From positions 1 to 38,949 of the forward strand of contig CATKXE010000023.1 of NCBI GenBank assembly GCA_949840465.1: a stretch of DNA of 38,949 nt, given 5' to 3'. Position 1 is the stretch's first letter; the number at the start of each line of letters is the position of its first letter. Below the pieces are notes generated by a model that was not told the DNA's origin, made no database searches, and saw only the letters and a program-made list of their open reading frames with translations. Below are positions 7,622 through 15,184 of the stretch, one piece after another. Source of the DNA: an uncultured Lachnospiraceae bacterium. GTDB lineage: Bacteria > Bacillota > Clostridia > Lachnospirales > Lachnospiraceae. A program made the translations under genes and the position numbers.

Positions 7622-8923
7622 CTAGTACTCTTCGATTGCCTCTGTGACAGAATCCTGCATCTTCCGGATCCCCTCATCCACCGTCAGAGTCCCCGCGTAG
7701 ATATCAAGCATCACCTGCTCTACCCGCGGCTCCCAGTCCGGGCGGGATGGATTATTGACATATTTCACACTATAATCAAAAGCATCGATCAGATTTCCCA
7801 CATTAACCTCATATCCATTGTCCGCAAATGTCTGTACCCAGGTTTCTTCCAGCCCGTTGTATGCCGGAATTGCCACGCCGGATTCTCCCTGGATCCTCTG
7901 TCCTTCCTCGGAACCTAAGAATGCCAGAAAATCCATCGCCAGATCTTTATTCTTTCCCTGCGCCGCTGTTGCGTAAGAAACACTGTTGGAAATCACTGCG
8001 CGGCCGTCCCCATTTTCCGGATCCGGGCATTTCGGAAGGACTGACACATCCCATTTGCCGTTCATATCTGTATAGGTATTGCACAGATTCACAAGATCCC
8101 AATTTCCTGCATAATACATCGCGCCCTCGCCGGAGAAAAACAACTCGGAAGCCCCTGTATTTGCAAACTGGGCCTGAGTGGGGCTCCAGTCATTATCCTG
8201 AAGGCTTACATAATACTCGATTGCATCCGCCGTCGCCTTGTCTGTATATTTCGGCTCTGTACCGTCCTCATTTAAAATCTCGCCGCCGTTCTGGTATACG
8301 AAATTCCAATATCCGATCTGGTCATGGGAAAATGGCATATATCCATATTTTCCGGTCTTCTCGTGGATCTGTGCAGAAGCATTTTCCAGATCGTCCCATG
8401 TCCACTCTTCTGTCGGGTACTCCACGCCCGCCGCATCGAAAAGCTCCTTATTATAAAGAAGCGCGATGGTATCCTTATCCTTTGGCACTCCGTACACCTT
8501 CCCGTCGCTTCCCTTTGCATTTTCTACGGCAATCTCCGAATAATCCGACTCATTGATGATGTCAGAGCAGTCTGCCAGAATCCCGTTGTCCGCATACTTG
8601 AACATCTGGTTGGAGTGCATCCAGAAAATGTCCGGCATCGTATTGCTCGTCGCCGCGCCTTCTAACTTGGTCCAGTATTCATCCCATCCGGTTGCCTGCA
8701 CTTCGATACTGACGTCCGGGTTCTTCTCTGTATAAGCGTCCACGATGGCTTCCATCCCTGCTTTCTGTCCCGAGTCCCAGATGAGAAAGATCAGTTTTCC
8801 GCTCTTTTCTCCTCCATCACTGCCGGTTCCGCCTGAACCGCCCGAACCGCATCCTGCCATACATCCCACTGCCATAGCCGCCGCGCAAAATACGGAAATT
8901 CCTTTTTTCATCCATTTATTCAT
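7622..8923 (-). CDS. sugar ABC transporter substrate-binding lipoprotein
   Basis: An extracytoplasmic CUT1 solute-binding protein (433 aa), first gene of the sugar operon. After a KK-basic start and hydrophobic core, the lipobox MAGC places the lipidated Cys near residue 25, followed by a Gly/Ser linker. The mature part has the family 1 layout: LIFLIWDSGQKAGMEAIVDAYTEK, then PDIFWMHSNQMFKYADNGIL, then GAMYYAGNWDL. The frame is open for another 53 codons upstream. GGGAGGAA seven bases before the ATG at 8923, plus the signal peptide, argue for this start. Substrate is probably an alpha-galactoside, judged from the operon only. Confidence 0.93.
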   Translation of the reverse strand: MNKWMKKGISVFCAAAMAVGCMAGCGSGGSGGTGSDGGEKSGKLIFLIWDSGQKAGMEAIVDAYTEKNPDVSIEVQATGWDEYWTKLEGAATSNTMPDIFWMHSNQMFKYADNGILADCSDIINESDYSEIAVENAKGSDGKVYGVPKDKDTIALLYNKELFDAAGVEYPTEEWTWDDLENASAQIHEKTGKYGYMPFSHDQIGYWNFVYQNGGEILNEDGTEPKYTDKATADAIEYYVSLQDNDWSPTQAQFANTGASELFFSGEGAMYYAGNWDLVNLCNTYTDMNGKWDVSVLPKCPDPENGDGRAVISNSVSYATAAQGKNKDLAMDFLAFLGSEEGQRIQGESGVAIPAYNGLEETWVQTFADNGYEVNVGNLIDAFDYSVKYVNNPSRPDWEPRVEQVMLDIYAGTLTVDEGIRKMQDSVTEAIEEY

Positions 8924-9163
8924 TTCGACGTTCCTCCCATTCTTCATCGTCTGCTTCATATCCCGATTTCTCATAAAAGGCATCAGGAAATATACCCAAA
9001 TCAAATATTTTTCAATTTGAGTACATATCGCATATTTCGTTTTTGTTTTCATTGAATTTCTCTTAGAATCGGCCGAATTCACTTGACTTTACGCCCATTT
9101 CCATTGGACTGGGTTTATTATATTTTAAAAAAGCAGATTTTAAAATACCTAACGCAATCAAGT

Positions 9164-9216
9164 TATATATCATATTGCACTTTTTCTTGTCAAAAATGCA
9201 TATAGATGTGCATTTT
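9164..9216 (-). promoter_or_regulatory. promoter and activator-type dyad of the sugar operon
   Basis: On the minus strand TTGACA (9188-9193) and TATATA (9164-9169) are 18 bases apart, leaving a leader of about 235 bases. Directly upstream, overlapping the -35 box by one base, lies the perfect dyad AAAATGCA-N8-TGCATTTT (9193-9200/9209-9216). This is where AraC-family activators bind, and an AraC gene is divergent. The leader 8924-9157 shows no recognised riboswitch. Confidence 0.5.
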
Positions 9217-9227
9217 GATATATGCAT

Positions 9228-9274
9228 GTCCGCCCGTCCCATGGGGACATGCATTACGGGATGCCCTTTGGGTA
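9228..9274 (+). repeat. family A repeat, truncated intergenic copy
   Basis: About 47 bases match the family A unit read in its coding sense on the plus strand: GTCCGCCCGTCCC, then GGGACATGCATTACGGGATG, then CCCTTTGGGTAT. The hairpin loop base pair differs (ATG instead of a TTC-type loop). It sits between the sugar-operon dyad and the araC promoter. Confidence 0.75.
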
Positions 9275-9325
9275 TCTCATTGGAAATATATGATTTATTT
9301 TTAAGAAAGAACCCGTTTTACCTGA

Positions 9326-9354
9326 TTGAACAATCCCTTTCTTTATGCTATAAT
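9326..9354 (+). promoter_or_regulatory. sigma-A promoter of the araC-type gene
   Basis: TTGAAC (9326-9331) and a perfect TATAAT (9349-9354) are 17 bases apart. Transcription would begin near 9361, about 85 bases before the gene start. Confidence 0.75.
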
Positions 9355-9446
9355 TCCTGACAATAAAAAACTTTTCCGTTTCCAGGCTGATATCCGGAAC
9401 CATACCACTGCTGCAAAAGATTTTTGCTATGAGCGAGGTAACCTGT

Positions 9447-10298
9447 ATGAATGACATATTTTATGTTTTGCAGAATCAAACCTTTATCGACCTGTGCATC
9501 TATCAATTCGGATATGCGCAGAATGACCCCTTATCCTCCTACGGCCCGCATATACGTTCCCATTACCTGTTCCACTATGTGATTTCAGGCTGTGGGACTC
9601 TACAGGCTACAGATGAGAACGGCGAGGATCATACGTATCATATCCGCAGCAATCAGGGATTCCTGATCGTTCCCGGGCAGATAACCACCTATACTGCCGA
9701 TGAAAAGCATCCATGGGAATATACATGGATTGAATTTGACGGGATGCATGCAAAAGAGGCTCTGATGCTTTCGGGCCTGTCTGTCAATAACCCGGTGTAT
9801 CGTTCCTCAGAAAAAATCTATTCCGCAAAGTTAAAAGAATCCATGCTCTATATTGCACATCATCCCACGGAAACGCCGTTTAACCTGCTGTCCCATCTGT
9901 ATATGTTCATTGACTGCCTGATGCGTTCCTCAGCCTCAAGGACGACGCCGTCCAGCAGCGGAATGAGTACCTATTATCTGGAATGGGCATTTAGTTATAT
10001 TGCCCAGAATTTTCAAAACGACATTACCATTTCGGGAATCGCAGAGTCATGTAAGATCCATCGGAACTATCTGTGCAAGATTTTCCGCGAGCATGTAGGC
10101 GTCAGCCCTCAGGAATTTTTGATTACCTACCGGATGAGCAAGGCAGAACAGCTTCTGAAAACCACCAACTTATCCGTAAAGGACATCGGCAATGCGGTAG
10201 GCTATCCCAACCAGTTGCATTTTTCCAGAGCATTCAAAAATGTATACGGGATGCCGCCGAGCCAGTGGCGGAAAGAACAGCAGGACAAAAAGACGTGA
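9447..10298 (+). CDS. AraC-family transcriptional regulator
   Basis: A 283-aa DNA-binding regulator. The N-terminal half is a cupin-type sensor (PHIRSHYLFHYVISGCGTL, then NQGFLIVPGQITTY). The last ~100 residues form the two helix-turn-helix AraC domain, with ISGIAESCKIHRNYLCKIFR and the signature SVKDIGNAVGYPNQLHFSRAFKNVYGMPPSQWR. An upstream ATG (9429) has no ribosome site; GAGGT seven bases before 9447 favours the start given. It is divergent from the sugar operon and by position is its likely activator, like MsmR/RafR regulators of alpha-galactoside operons. The inducer is unknown. Confidence 0.92.
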   Translation: MNDIFYVLQNQTFIDLCIYQFGYAQNDPLSSYGPHIRSHYLFHYVISGCGTLQATDENGEDHTYHIRSNQGFLIVPGQITTYTADEKHPWEYTWIEFDGMHAKEALMLSGLSVNNPVYRSSEKIYSAKLKESMLYIAHHPTETPFNLLSHLYMFIDCLMRSSASRTTPSSSGMSTYYLEWAFSYIAQNFQNDITISGIAESCKIHRNYLCKIFREHVGVSPQEFLITYRMSKAEQLLKTTNLSVKDIGNAVGYPNQLHFSRAFKNVYGMPPSQWRKEQQDKKT

Positions 10299-10391
10299 TT
10301 CATGCATTGTCCCGGCAGATAATTTTGAATGGGGCTGCTGCCGCCAGATTTTATAGAAAACAGCTGCTGTGACCGGATCGCCAGATCAGAA

Positions 10392-10429
10392 CGCCCTGCA
10401 TCCCCTGGTTTCCCAGAGTCTGCAGGGCG
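10392..10429. terminator. bidirectional terminator-like stem between araC and ybjQ
   Basis: A perfect 9-bp stem, CGCCCTGCA (10392-10400) with TGCAGGGCG (10421-10429), has an inner CTGG/CCAG hairpin. It lies between two convergent genes. The T-tract is weak on plus (CTTTGCC). The remainder of 10299-10438 has no gene. Confidence 0.6.
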
Positions 10430-10438
10430 CTTTGCCTC

Positions 10439-10756
10439 CTACTTATTCAGATACCTCACCGCAGTTCCATAAGCGACCACTTCCGCCGCCCCCTGCATGA
10501 TCTGTGATGAACCGTATTTTACGCCGACCACGGCATCCGCGCCCAGCGCCTTGGCTTCATCCACCATTCTTTTAACCGCAATCTGGCGCGCCTCATTGAG
10601 CATTTGTGTATAGCCTACGATTTCCCCGCCTACCAGTGTTTTCATTCCGGCCATAAAATCTTTTCCAAAATTTTTTGACTGTACCACGGTTCCCTTTACC
10701 ATTTCCAATGCCTCGAATTCCACACCCGGAATATACTCAATACTTAGAAGCTTCAT
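10439..10756 (-). CDS. YbjQ/UPF0145 family protein
   Basis: A 105-aa protein of the YbjQ (UPF0145, DUF74) family. Typical features are the early GVEFEALEMVKGTVVQSKNF, the central NEARQIAVKRMVDEAKALGADAVVGVKYGSS and the terminal VVAYGTAVRYL. Members form pentameric assemblies in known structures and were annotated as putative heavy-metal binding; the true function is unsettled. The start lies 20 bases inside the end of the MerR-type gene, so translation is coupled. The MerR partner hints at a shared stress or metal response, but this is only inference. Confidence 0.9.
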   Translation of the reverse strand: MKLLSIEYIPGVEFEALEMVKGTVVQSKNFGKDFMAGMKTLVGGEIVGYTQMLNEARQIAVKRMVDEAKALGADAVVGVKYGSSQIMQGAAEVVAYGTAVRYLNK

Positions 10757-11378
10757 CTTCTTCTCCTCCTTTGATTTCTTTTACCCGCCCGACCAGGGCT
10801 GCAACTACGCCGATAATAACCACGACCGGCGCTGCGGTCATGAACAGCAGCACTCCGATCGGAACCGGTTCTGTCAGGCTGCACCAGATCATGAAAATAA
10901 GCAGCGTCGCCATCAGCAATACCATGATCCCGCCTCCGAGGGCGGCTCCCATGATTTTTTTCTTATGAACATCCGTTTTCCTAACATCCATAAAATTCGT
11001 TCCCTCCTTTTCCAACTGCTCCATCCGCTCCAGACACGAGGGTGCGTCAAGCTTCTCCAAAGAAATCTCCGCATCCAGAAGTTCCTCGCAAAAAGCCTGA
11101 ACCTGCAAAAGATTCTTTTTCTGCCGCTCCATCTCTTCCACTTGATATTCCAGACAGCTCCGCAGACTTTTTTCGCCGACGAACATCTGCCGCATCTCAT
11201 CAATGGAAATAGAAAGCTTCCGCAGGAGCCTGATTTCCTGAAGACGTTTTACATCGTCCAAACTGTACTCCCGGTATCCGTTTTCCGCCCGCTTCACATT
11301 CAGAAGCCCTTGCTCCTCGTAAAAGCGGATATTCTTTTTCGTGATGCCGACCAGTTCCTCCACCTGTTTGATCTTCAT
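10737..11378 (-). CDS. MerR-family regulator with C-terminal membrane segments
   Basis: A 213-aa protein. Residues 1-70 are a MerR winged helix-turn-helix: MKIKQVEELVGITKKNIRFY, then ENGYREYSLDDVKRL. A coiled coil follows (about 75-135, EYQVEEMERQKKNLLQVQ). Two hydrophobic segments (IMVLLMATLLIFMIW and VLLFMTAAPVVVIIGVVAALV) make it membrane-anchored, an uncommon layout. The frame runs 18 codons further upstream, but the domain starts here and GGAG/GGGGAA lies just ahead. The promoter has the 19-bp spacer typical of MerR control, indicating self-regulation together with ybjQ. Confidence 0.9.
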   Translation of the reverse strand: MKIKQVEELVGITKKNIRFYEEQGLLNVKRAENGYREYSLDDVKRLQEIRLLRKLSISIDEMRQMFVGEKSLRSCLEYQVEEMERQKKNLLQVQAFCEELLDAEISLEKLDAPSCLERMEQLEKEGTNFMDVRKTDVHKKKIMGAALGGGIMVLLMATLLIFMIWCSLTEPVPIGVLLFMTAAPVVVIIGVVAALVGRVKEIKGGEEDEASKY

Positions 11379-11521
11379 TCTTCCCCACTCCTTCCCTGCG
11401 TATCCAGAATATTTATCTTTGGGCTCTGTCACAAAATCAACTTACACGACTGAGCCTCAGAAACCGTATGCCGGGCGCTTTTCCCTTCCTGCCCATGCCG
11501 TTTCTTTTGGTTCCTGAGTCT

Positions 11522-11552
11522 TTTATACAGCTTCCACAAGGTGGAAAGTCAA
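11522..11552 (-). promoter_or_regulatory. MerR-type promoter (19-bp spacer with dyad)
   Basis: On the minus strand TTGACT (11547-11552) and TATAAA (11522-11527) are separated by 19 bases. The spacer contains the dyad TTCCAC-CTT-GTGGAA (11532-11537/11541-11546). An over-long spacer with a central dyad is the hallmark of promoters twisted into activity by MerR proteins. The leader to 11378 is about 137 bases. Confidence 0.75.
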
Positions 11553-11590
11553 GTATTTTTTTAATTTTTCCCAAAAAAGTGAAACAGAAT

Positions 11591-11637
11591 AATCCCCCAA
11601 AGAACCTTTCTTCCCAAAGTTCTCTGGGGGATTTTTT
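11591..11637. terminator. terminator hairpin after the AI-2E-family gene
   Basis: AATCCCCCA (11591-11599) pairs with TGGGGGATT (11625-11633), and AGAAC pairs with GTTCT inside. On plus a run of six T follows, overlapping the stop codon of the minus-strand gene. On minus the T-run is interrupted. It separates the AI-2E-family gene from the merR promoter. Confidence 0.75.
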
Positions 11638-12784
11638 ATTCTACTTCTATCCCTTTTTTATCCAGACGTTTATACACATCTCCCCGGAACAAAATGTATA
11701 TGACGGATACCAGCGGAATGAACACCAGCATCCCCACAACCCCCATCAGGCTGCCGCCGATACTGACCGCAGCAAGCACCCAGATGGACGGGAGCCCCAC
11801 AGAATTCCCCACCACCTTTGGATAGATCAGGTTTCCTTCCACCTGCTGCAGTACAAGGAACATCACAACAAAGGTAAATGCCTGTACCGGATTGACCATA
11901 AGAATCAAAAACGCCCCCACGATACATCCGATAAACGCCCCAAAAACAGGAATCAGCGCGGTAAAAGCAATGAGGATTCCCACCAGCATAGCATAAGGCA
12001 GACGCAGGATCCCCATGGATACGAAAAACATGAATCCCAGGATCAAAGCCTCCACGCACTGCCCGGCAAGGAAACTCGAAAATGTCCGGTAAGTCAGGGA
12101 ACACACATCCAGCGTCTTTTCCACGATTTTTTCCGGCAGATACGCGTACAGGATCTTTTTCACCTGCACATGCAGCTTTTCCTTCTGTAAAAGGATATAG
12201 CACGAAAATACAAATGCGATAAAAAATGTGGTTACACTGCTGATAATGCTTTTCGCCGCAGACATGGTGGAATTGAGCACATTGCCCGCCCCGCTTCTGA
12301 AGAACGAAACCACGCCGTCCAATATCTTATCCCAGTCCATATCCAGATTTCCGATCAACGCCATAATCTCTTCGTTATTGTGGAACAGCTCTTCCAGCCA
12401 TATCATGGCGCTCGGCATAAAATCCTGTATCGACTTGCCAAGGCTCACAAATGTAGAACCAAGCTGGGGGATCACGACGAACATCACAAGAACAATCACG
12501 CCGATCACACACAGGATAGTCAATGTCAGGCTGCATGGCCTGGCAAACTTCTGCGAAGACCGCCCCTGTGCATCCTCGTTTTTAAAAAGAATGCGCTCCA
12601 GAAAACTCATGGGCACATTCAGGATAAATGCAATCGCACCGCCCAGCAGAAACGGAAATATGATATTGAGGATAAACCCAATCACATCCACTACCAGCGT
12701 ATATTTCCACAGAGCCATCAGGATGATAATGGTAAATACGATCAATTCCCTGATTTTACGCATATTTTCTTTATTCAGATCCAT
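11636..12784 (-). CDS. AI-2E transporter family permease (PerM/YtvI-like)
   Basis: A 382-aa polytopic membrane protein with about eight segments. It matches the AI-2E/UPF0118 family: an N-terminal pair of helices (IVFTIIILMALWKY, then FPFLLGGAIAFILNVP), a central soluble stretch, and the C-terminal signature LRLPYAMLVGILIAFTALIPVFGAFIGCIVGAFLI followed by GNLIYPKVVGNSVGLPSIWVL. Members have been linked to autoinducer export and sodium-proton antiport; substrate here is unknown. A GGGAGG site eight or so bases before the ATG fits. A promoter-like TTGCCG-17-TATAAT lies about 70 bases upstream. Confidence 0.88.
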   Translation of the reverse strand: MDLNKENMRKIRELIVFTIIILMALWKYTLVVDVIGFILNIIFPFLLGGAIAFILNVPMSFLERILFKNEDAQGRSSQKFARPCSLTLTILCVIGVIVLVMFVVIPQLGSTFVSLGKSIQDFMPSAMIWLEELFHNNEEIMALIGNLDMDWDKILDGVVSFFRSGAGNVLNSTMSAAKSIISSVTTFFIAFVFSCYILLQKEKLHVQVKKILYAYLPEKIVEKTLDVCSLTYRTFSSFLAGQCVEALILGFMFFVSMGILRLPYAMLVGILIAFTALIPVFGAFIGCIVGAFLILMVNPVQAFTFVVMFLVLQQVEGNLIYPKVVGNSVGLPSIWVLAAVSIGGSLMGVVGMLVFIPLVSVIYILFRGDVYKRLDKKGIEVE

Positions 12785-12815
12785 TCAGCCGCCTCCCGGT
12801 TTCATAGTAGTATTA

Positions 12816-12911
12816 TTATGCTGCCGCGTAAACAGTAACATCATTATACTTCTTTCCGTCAGAAACGGCAAGGATCTTTTCCTTTTTGAAGCAGTGTATG
12901 AGATTTACCAT
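12816..12911 (-). CDS. candidate 31-aa small protein
   Basis: A short frame reading MVNLIHCFKKEKILAVSDGK and ending in VTVYAAA. AAGGAG lies 11 bases ahead of its ATG, a somewhat long spacing. It sits between the barstar and AI-2E-family genes. The sequence looks protein-like (alternating hydrophobic and charged residues), but a possible promoter for the downstream gene (TTGCCG, 17 bases, TATAAT) lies inside it. It may therefore be a leader rather than a gene. No homologue is known to me. Confidence 0.3.
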   Translation of the reverse strand: MVNLIHCFKKEKILAVSDGKKYNDVTVYAAA

Positions 12912-12955
12912 TTTTATATCCGCTCCTTTCGCTTCGCTCAGGCACAAAACGCTAT

Positions 12956-12975
12956 GAAAATGACTTCTCATTTTC
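12956..12975 (-). terminator. hairpin after barstar gene
   Basis: A perfect 8-bp stem GAAAATGA/TCATTTTC with a 4-base loop lies just after the barstar stop codon. Only a short T-rich stretch follows on the minus strand, so termination is likely partial. Confidence 0.4.
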
Positions 12976-12979
12976 AATC

Positions 12980-13252
12980 TTAATCCTCAACAACATATTG
13001 AATCTTTTCATTCTCCTTTGCCGACACAGCCAGCACTTTCAGCAATGCAGCGGCATAAGCCCCCAGATGGACGTCCAGCCCGGTTTTATTTTGAATCCGA
13101 ATCAGGGTTGCCTCCTGTATGTCTGTCAGGCAGTCATACAACGCGTCCAGATTCCTTCCGTACCAGTCCGGGAAACCAAGCGAATCTGCCAGAATGTCAT
13201 GCAGCATTTCTTTGTCCCTGACCACGTTCCCATCCAATATACATATACACAT
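12980..13252 (-). CDS. barstar-family ribonuclease inhibitor
   Basis: A 90-aa cytoplasmic immunity protein matching barstar in length and motif: FPDWYGRNLDALYDCLTDI at 27-45 corresponds to the barstar helix that plugs the barnase active site. D36 and D40 stand at the positions of barstar D35 and D39, which contact the enzyme. It begins just after the stop of the barnase-like gene, with GGAGAAG about seven bases before its ATG inside that gene's end, so the two are translationally coupled. Its job is to protect the producing cell from the RNase. Confidence 0.9.
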   Translation of the reverse strand: MCICILDGNVVRDKEMLHDILADSLGFPDWYGRNLDALYDCLTDIQEATLIRIQNKTGLDVHLGAYAAALLKVLAVSAKENEKIQYVVED

Positions 13253-13254
13253 AT

Positions 13255-14112
13255 TCAGTCTTCTCCATATAAAAGTTCAAAGGATTCATAATGATCCTCC
13301 GTATAGTAAATCAGGCCGTCATTGGAAAATACCATCCTCTTCGGGCCGCGCTTGTCAGCCCCCAGTGTATCAATATCGCACTCCGTATAGACCCGGCCCT
13401 CCTTCTCCGGCAAAAGCCCCTCATAATTGCCGAAATGACTGCCGCCAATACATTTGCCCGGTGCATAGGGTTCCAGGGAGCCGCCCTCCCATCCCAAATT
13501 CCGGGCTTCTTTTTTTGTAATAAAATTGGAAGGAAGATGCCCATAAATATAGATGTACCGCGCCACGTCGTCCTTACTGGTGTATGTCCCGTCCTCCGCC
13601 AATTCCGCGGATTCAGCCTCCGCCAGATCCATGTTTTCGCCTGTATCTGAATCCGGGGCATTCTCTGCCGTCAGGTCCTTGTCCTGGTTCCCGGCGGGTT
13701 CCGCCCCCTGATCGTCCAGCAAACCCTCGCTTTGGTCCCCGGCAGGAATATCGGCTTCATTTTCCAGCGCCGCATTGGCCGCAGCATCCCCTGTATTTTC
13801 GCCGCCCCTCCCCTCTTCCACGCCGCAGCCGGTCATGGTGATCACAAATACCAGCAAAGCTGCCAGAAAATACTGCAGCCATTTTTTCCCTTTTACAGCA
13901 TTCCTGAACGTATACCCTAATGGCATCCCGCAACTCATGTCCCTACGGGACGGGCGGACTTCGTCCGACAATGTATACCCTGAGGGCATCCCGCAACTCA
14001 TGTCCCTGCGGGACGGGCGGACTTCGTCCGACAATGTATACCCTGAGGGCATCCCGCAATTCATGTCCCTACGGGACGGGCGGACTTCGTCCGGCAATGT
14101 ATTTTTTTTCAT
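13255..14112 (-). CDS. barnase-type ribonuclease lipoprotein with N-terminal repeat insertion
   Basis: A 285-aa predicted surface RNase. The C-terminal ~100 residues match barnase (HLPSNFITKKEARNLGW, APGKCIGGSHFGNYEGLLP, DHYESF). The catalytic triad equivalents are E244, R259 and H274. The middle (about 97-180) is an acidic Ala/Glu/Asp linker. A hydrophobic segment ending in MTGC (Cys96) is a lipobox. Unusually, 63 residues precede it: three 21-residue family A units inserted after MKKNT, so the signal peptide starts near residue 69. AAGGAGG lies ten bases before the ATG. Whether export still works with this extension is doubtful; a shorter internal start before the signal is not evident. Confidence 0.88.
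   Translation of the reverse strand: MKKNTLPDEVRPSRRDMNCGMPSGYTLSDEVRPSRRDMSCGMPSGYTLSDEVRPSRRDMSCGMPLGYTFRNAVKGKKWLQYFLAALLVFVITMTGCGVEEGRGGENTGDAAANAALENEADIPAGDQSEGLLDDQGAEPAGNQDKDLTAENAPDSDTGENMDLAEAESAELAEDGTYTSKDDVARYIYIYGHLPSNFITKKEARNLGWEGGSLEPYAPGKCIGGSHFGNYEGLLPEKEGRVYTECDIDTLGADKRGPKRMVFSNDGLIYYTEDHYESFELLYGED
13910..14099 (-). repeat. family A repeat: 3 tandem 63-bp units in the barnase-like gene
   Basis: GTATAC junctions recur at 13910, 13973, 14036 and (degenerate, GTATTT) 14099, each 63 bases apart. Units read LSDEVRPSRRDM on the gene strand with small changes (NC, SC, SC; PSG, PSG, PLG). They are also free of stops in two plus-strand frames. The hairpins are the same as in the alpha-galactosidase copies, but the first loop varies (TAC, TGC), with the stems kept. 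Confidence 0.92.
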
Positions 14113-14147
14113 AATGATGAAACCTCCTTTTATGGCGTCTACACGCT

Positions 14148-15155
14148 TTAAGAAACCGGGTAATTGCCTGTCCCCTGATATCCTTCCATAATCTCCCGTA
14201 AATACTCCTGATATTCCTTACGCACATGCTCCGGGCCCACAATGCGCATCTGGTTGCCGATCCCCGTCACCCATCCGAAAAACTGCCGGCTGACGGCAAC
14301 CGGCACACGCGCCCGGAACTGTCCGTTATCTACCGGCACGATCGTGGTCTCCCTGCCAAACCGATCTAAGACCACCCCGACAATCTCATTATGGCACTGC
14401 AGTATCACTTCTTCATCATGCCCGCCGTACATGGAGAATGTTTTTTTGGCAAATTCCGCAAGGTCAAAATCCTGAAATTTTTCTTTTCCGATACGCTCCG
14501 TTTCTGCCACGCCTGCCTGCTGCATCTTGTCCACCCGGTAATGCCGGATACTGTCTGTCTCCTGATCGTAGGCGATGAGATAATAATTGGCGTCATCCCA
14601 CGTCAATGCCCATGGGCTGACCCTGTAGAGCGCGCCTTCCTTTTTAGGACGCAATTTTTTCTGCACCGTCCACTCCGCATATTTATACTGGATCTGCCGG
14701 TTCTCCAGAATTGCCGTATGTATCTGATCCACATTATAATAAATCGTTTCGTTGCCGGTTTTGGGACGGTTATAAATAAATACATTCCTCTGGAGCTGCT
14801 TCGCCTCTGATTCACTGGTCAGGCTTTCCAGCTTTTTGATCAATTCCTCCGACTTCCTCCGGCTGATAAACTTTGAAGCCTGTACCGCATCCACAAGAAG
14901 CTTCAGTTCCGGAAGCTCGAATTTCCTGCTGCCGACATAGTATCCGCTGTTGGTTCCCTTTGTCTGCAGGATATCCATCCCAAACGCCCTCAATGTCTCG
15001 ATATCATTGTACACTGTCTTTCTGTCCGCTGACAGATCGTGGACATGCAGCGCTGCATCCATCTCTGCAGCAGACATTGTATGCCTGTCATCCGTCTTCT
15101 CCAGAAGCATCTTCATAAGGTAGAGTATTCTCAATTTTACTGCCGAAACCGACAT
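14148..15155 (-). CDS. WYL-domain transcriptional regulator (DeoR-like HTH)
   Basis: A 335-aa regulator. It has an N-terminal helix-turn-helix (VKLRILYLMKMLLEKTDD, then LSADRKTVYNDIETLRAFGMDI). A WYL sensor domain follows (IQYKYAEW, then YRVSPWALTWDDANYYLIAYD with IRHYRVDKM). A C-terminal WCX extension ends VRKEYQEYLREIMEGYQ. WYL domains bind nucleic acid or small ligands. The frame stays open to 15272, with further ATGs at 15203 and 15272; none has a strong ribosome site, and I chose the start giving the normal family length. It precedes the barnase/barstar pair on the same strand, 35 bases away, and may control it. Confidence 0.85.
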   Translation of the reverse strand: MSVSAVKLRILYLMKMLLEKTDDRHTMSAAEMDAALHVHDLSADRKTVYNDIETLRAFGMDILQTKGTNSGYYVGSRKFELPELKLLVDAVQASKFISRRKSEELIKKLESLTSESEAKQLQRNVFIYNRPKTGNETIYYNVDQIHTAILENRQIQYKYAEWTVQKKLRPKKEGALYRVSPWALTWDDANYYLIAYDQETDSIRHYRVDKMQQAGVAETERIGKEKFQDFDLAEFAKKTFSMYGGHDEEVILQCHNEIVGVVLDRFGRETTIVPVDNGQFRARVPVAVSRQFFGWVTGIGNQMRIVGPEHVRKEYQEYLREIMEGYQGTGNYPVS

Positions 15156-15184
15156 ATCCGTCTCACCGCCTGTCTCCGGGGCCG

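Noticed and set aside
8924..9082. Longer N-terminus of the sugar-binding protein
   Set aside because: The signal peptide begins at 8923 and has its own GGGAGGAA site; the upstream codons look like leader RNA.
13775..14191. Plus-strand open frames across the barnase-like gene repeats
   Set aside because: They arise because the 63-bp unit is open in several frames; no ribosome site or homology supports them. The same holds for 3854-4048.
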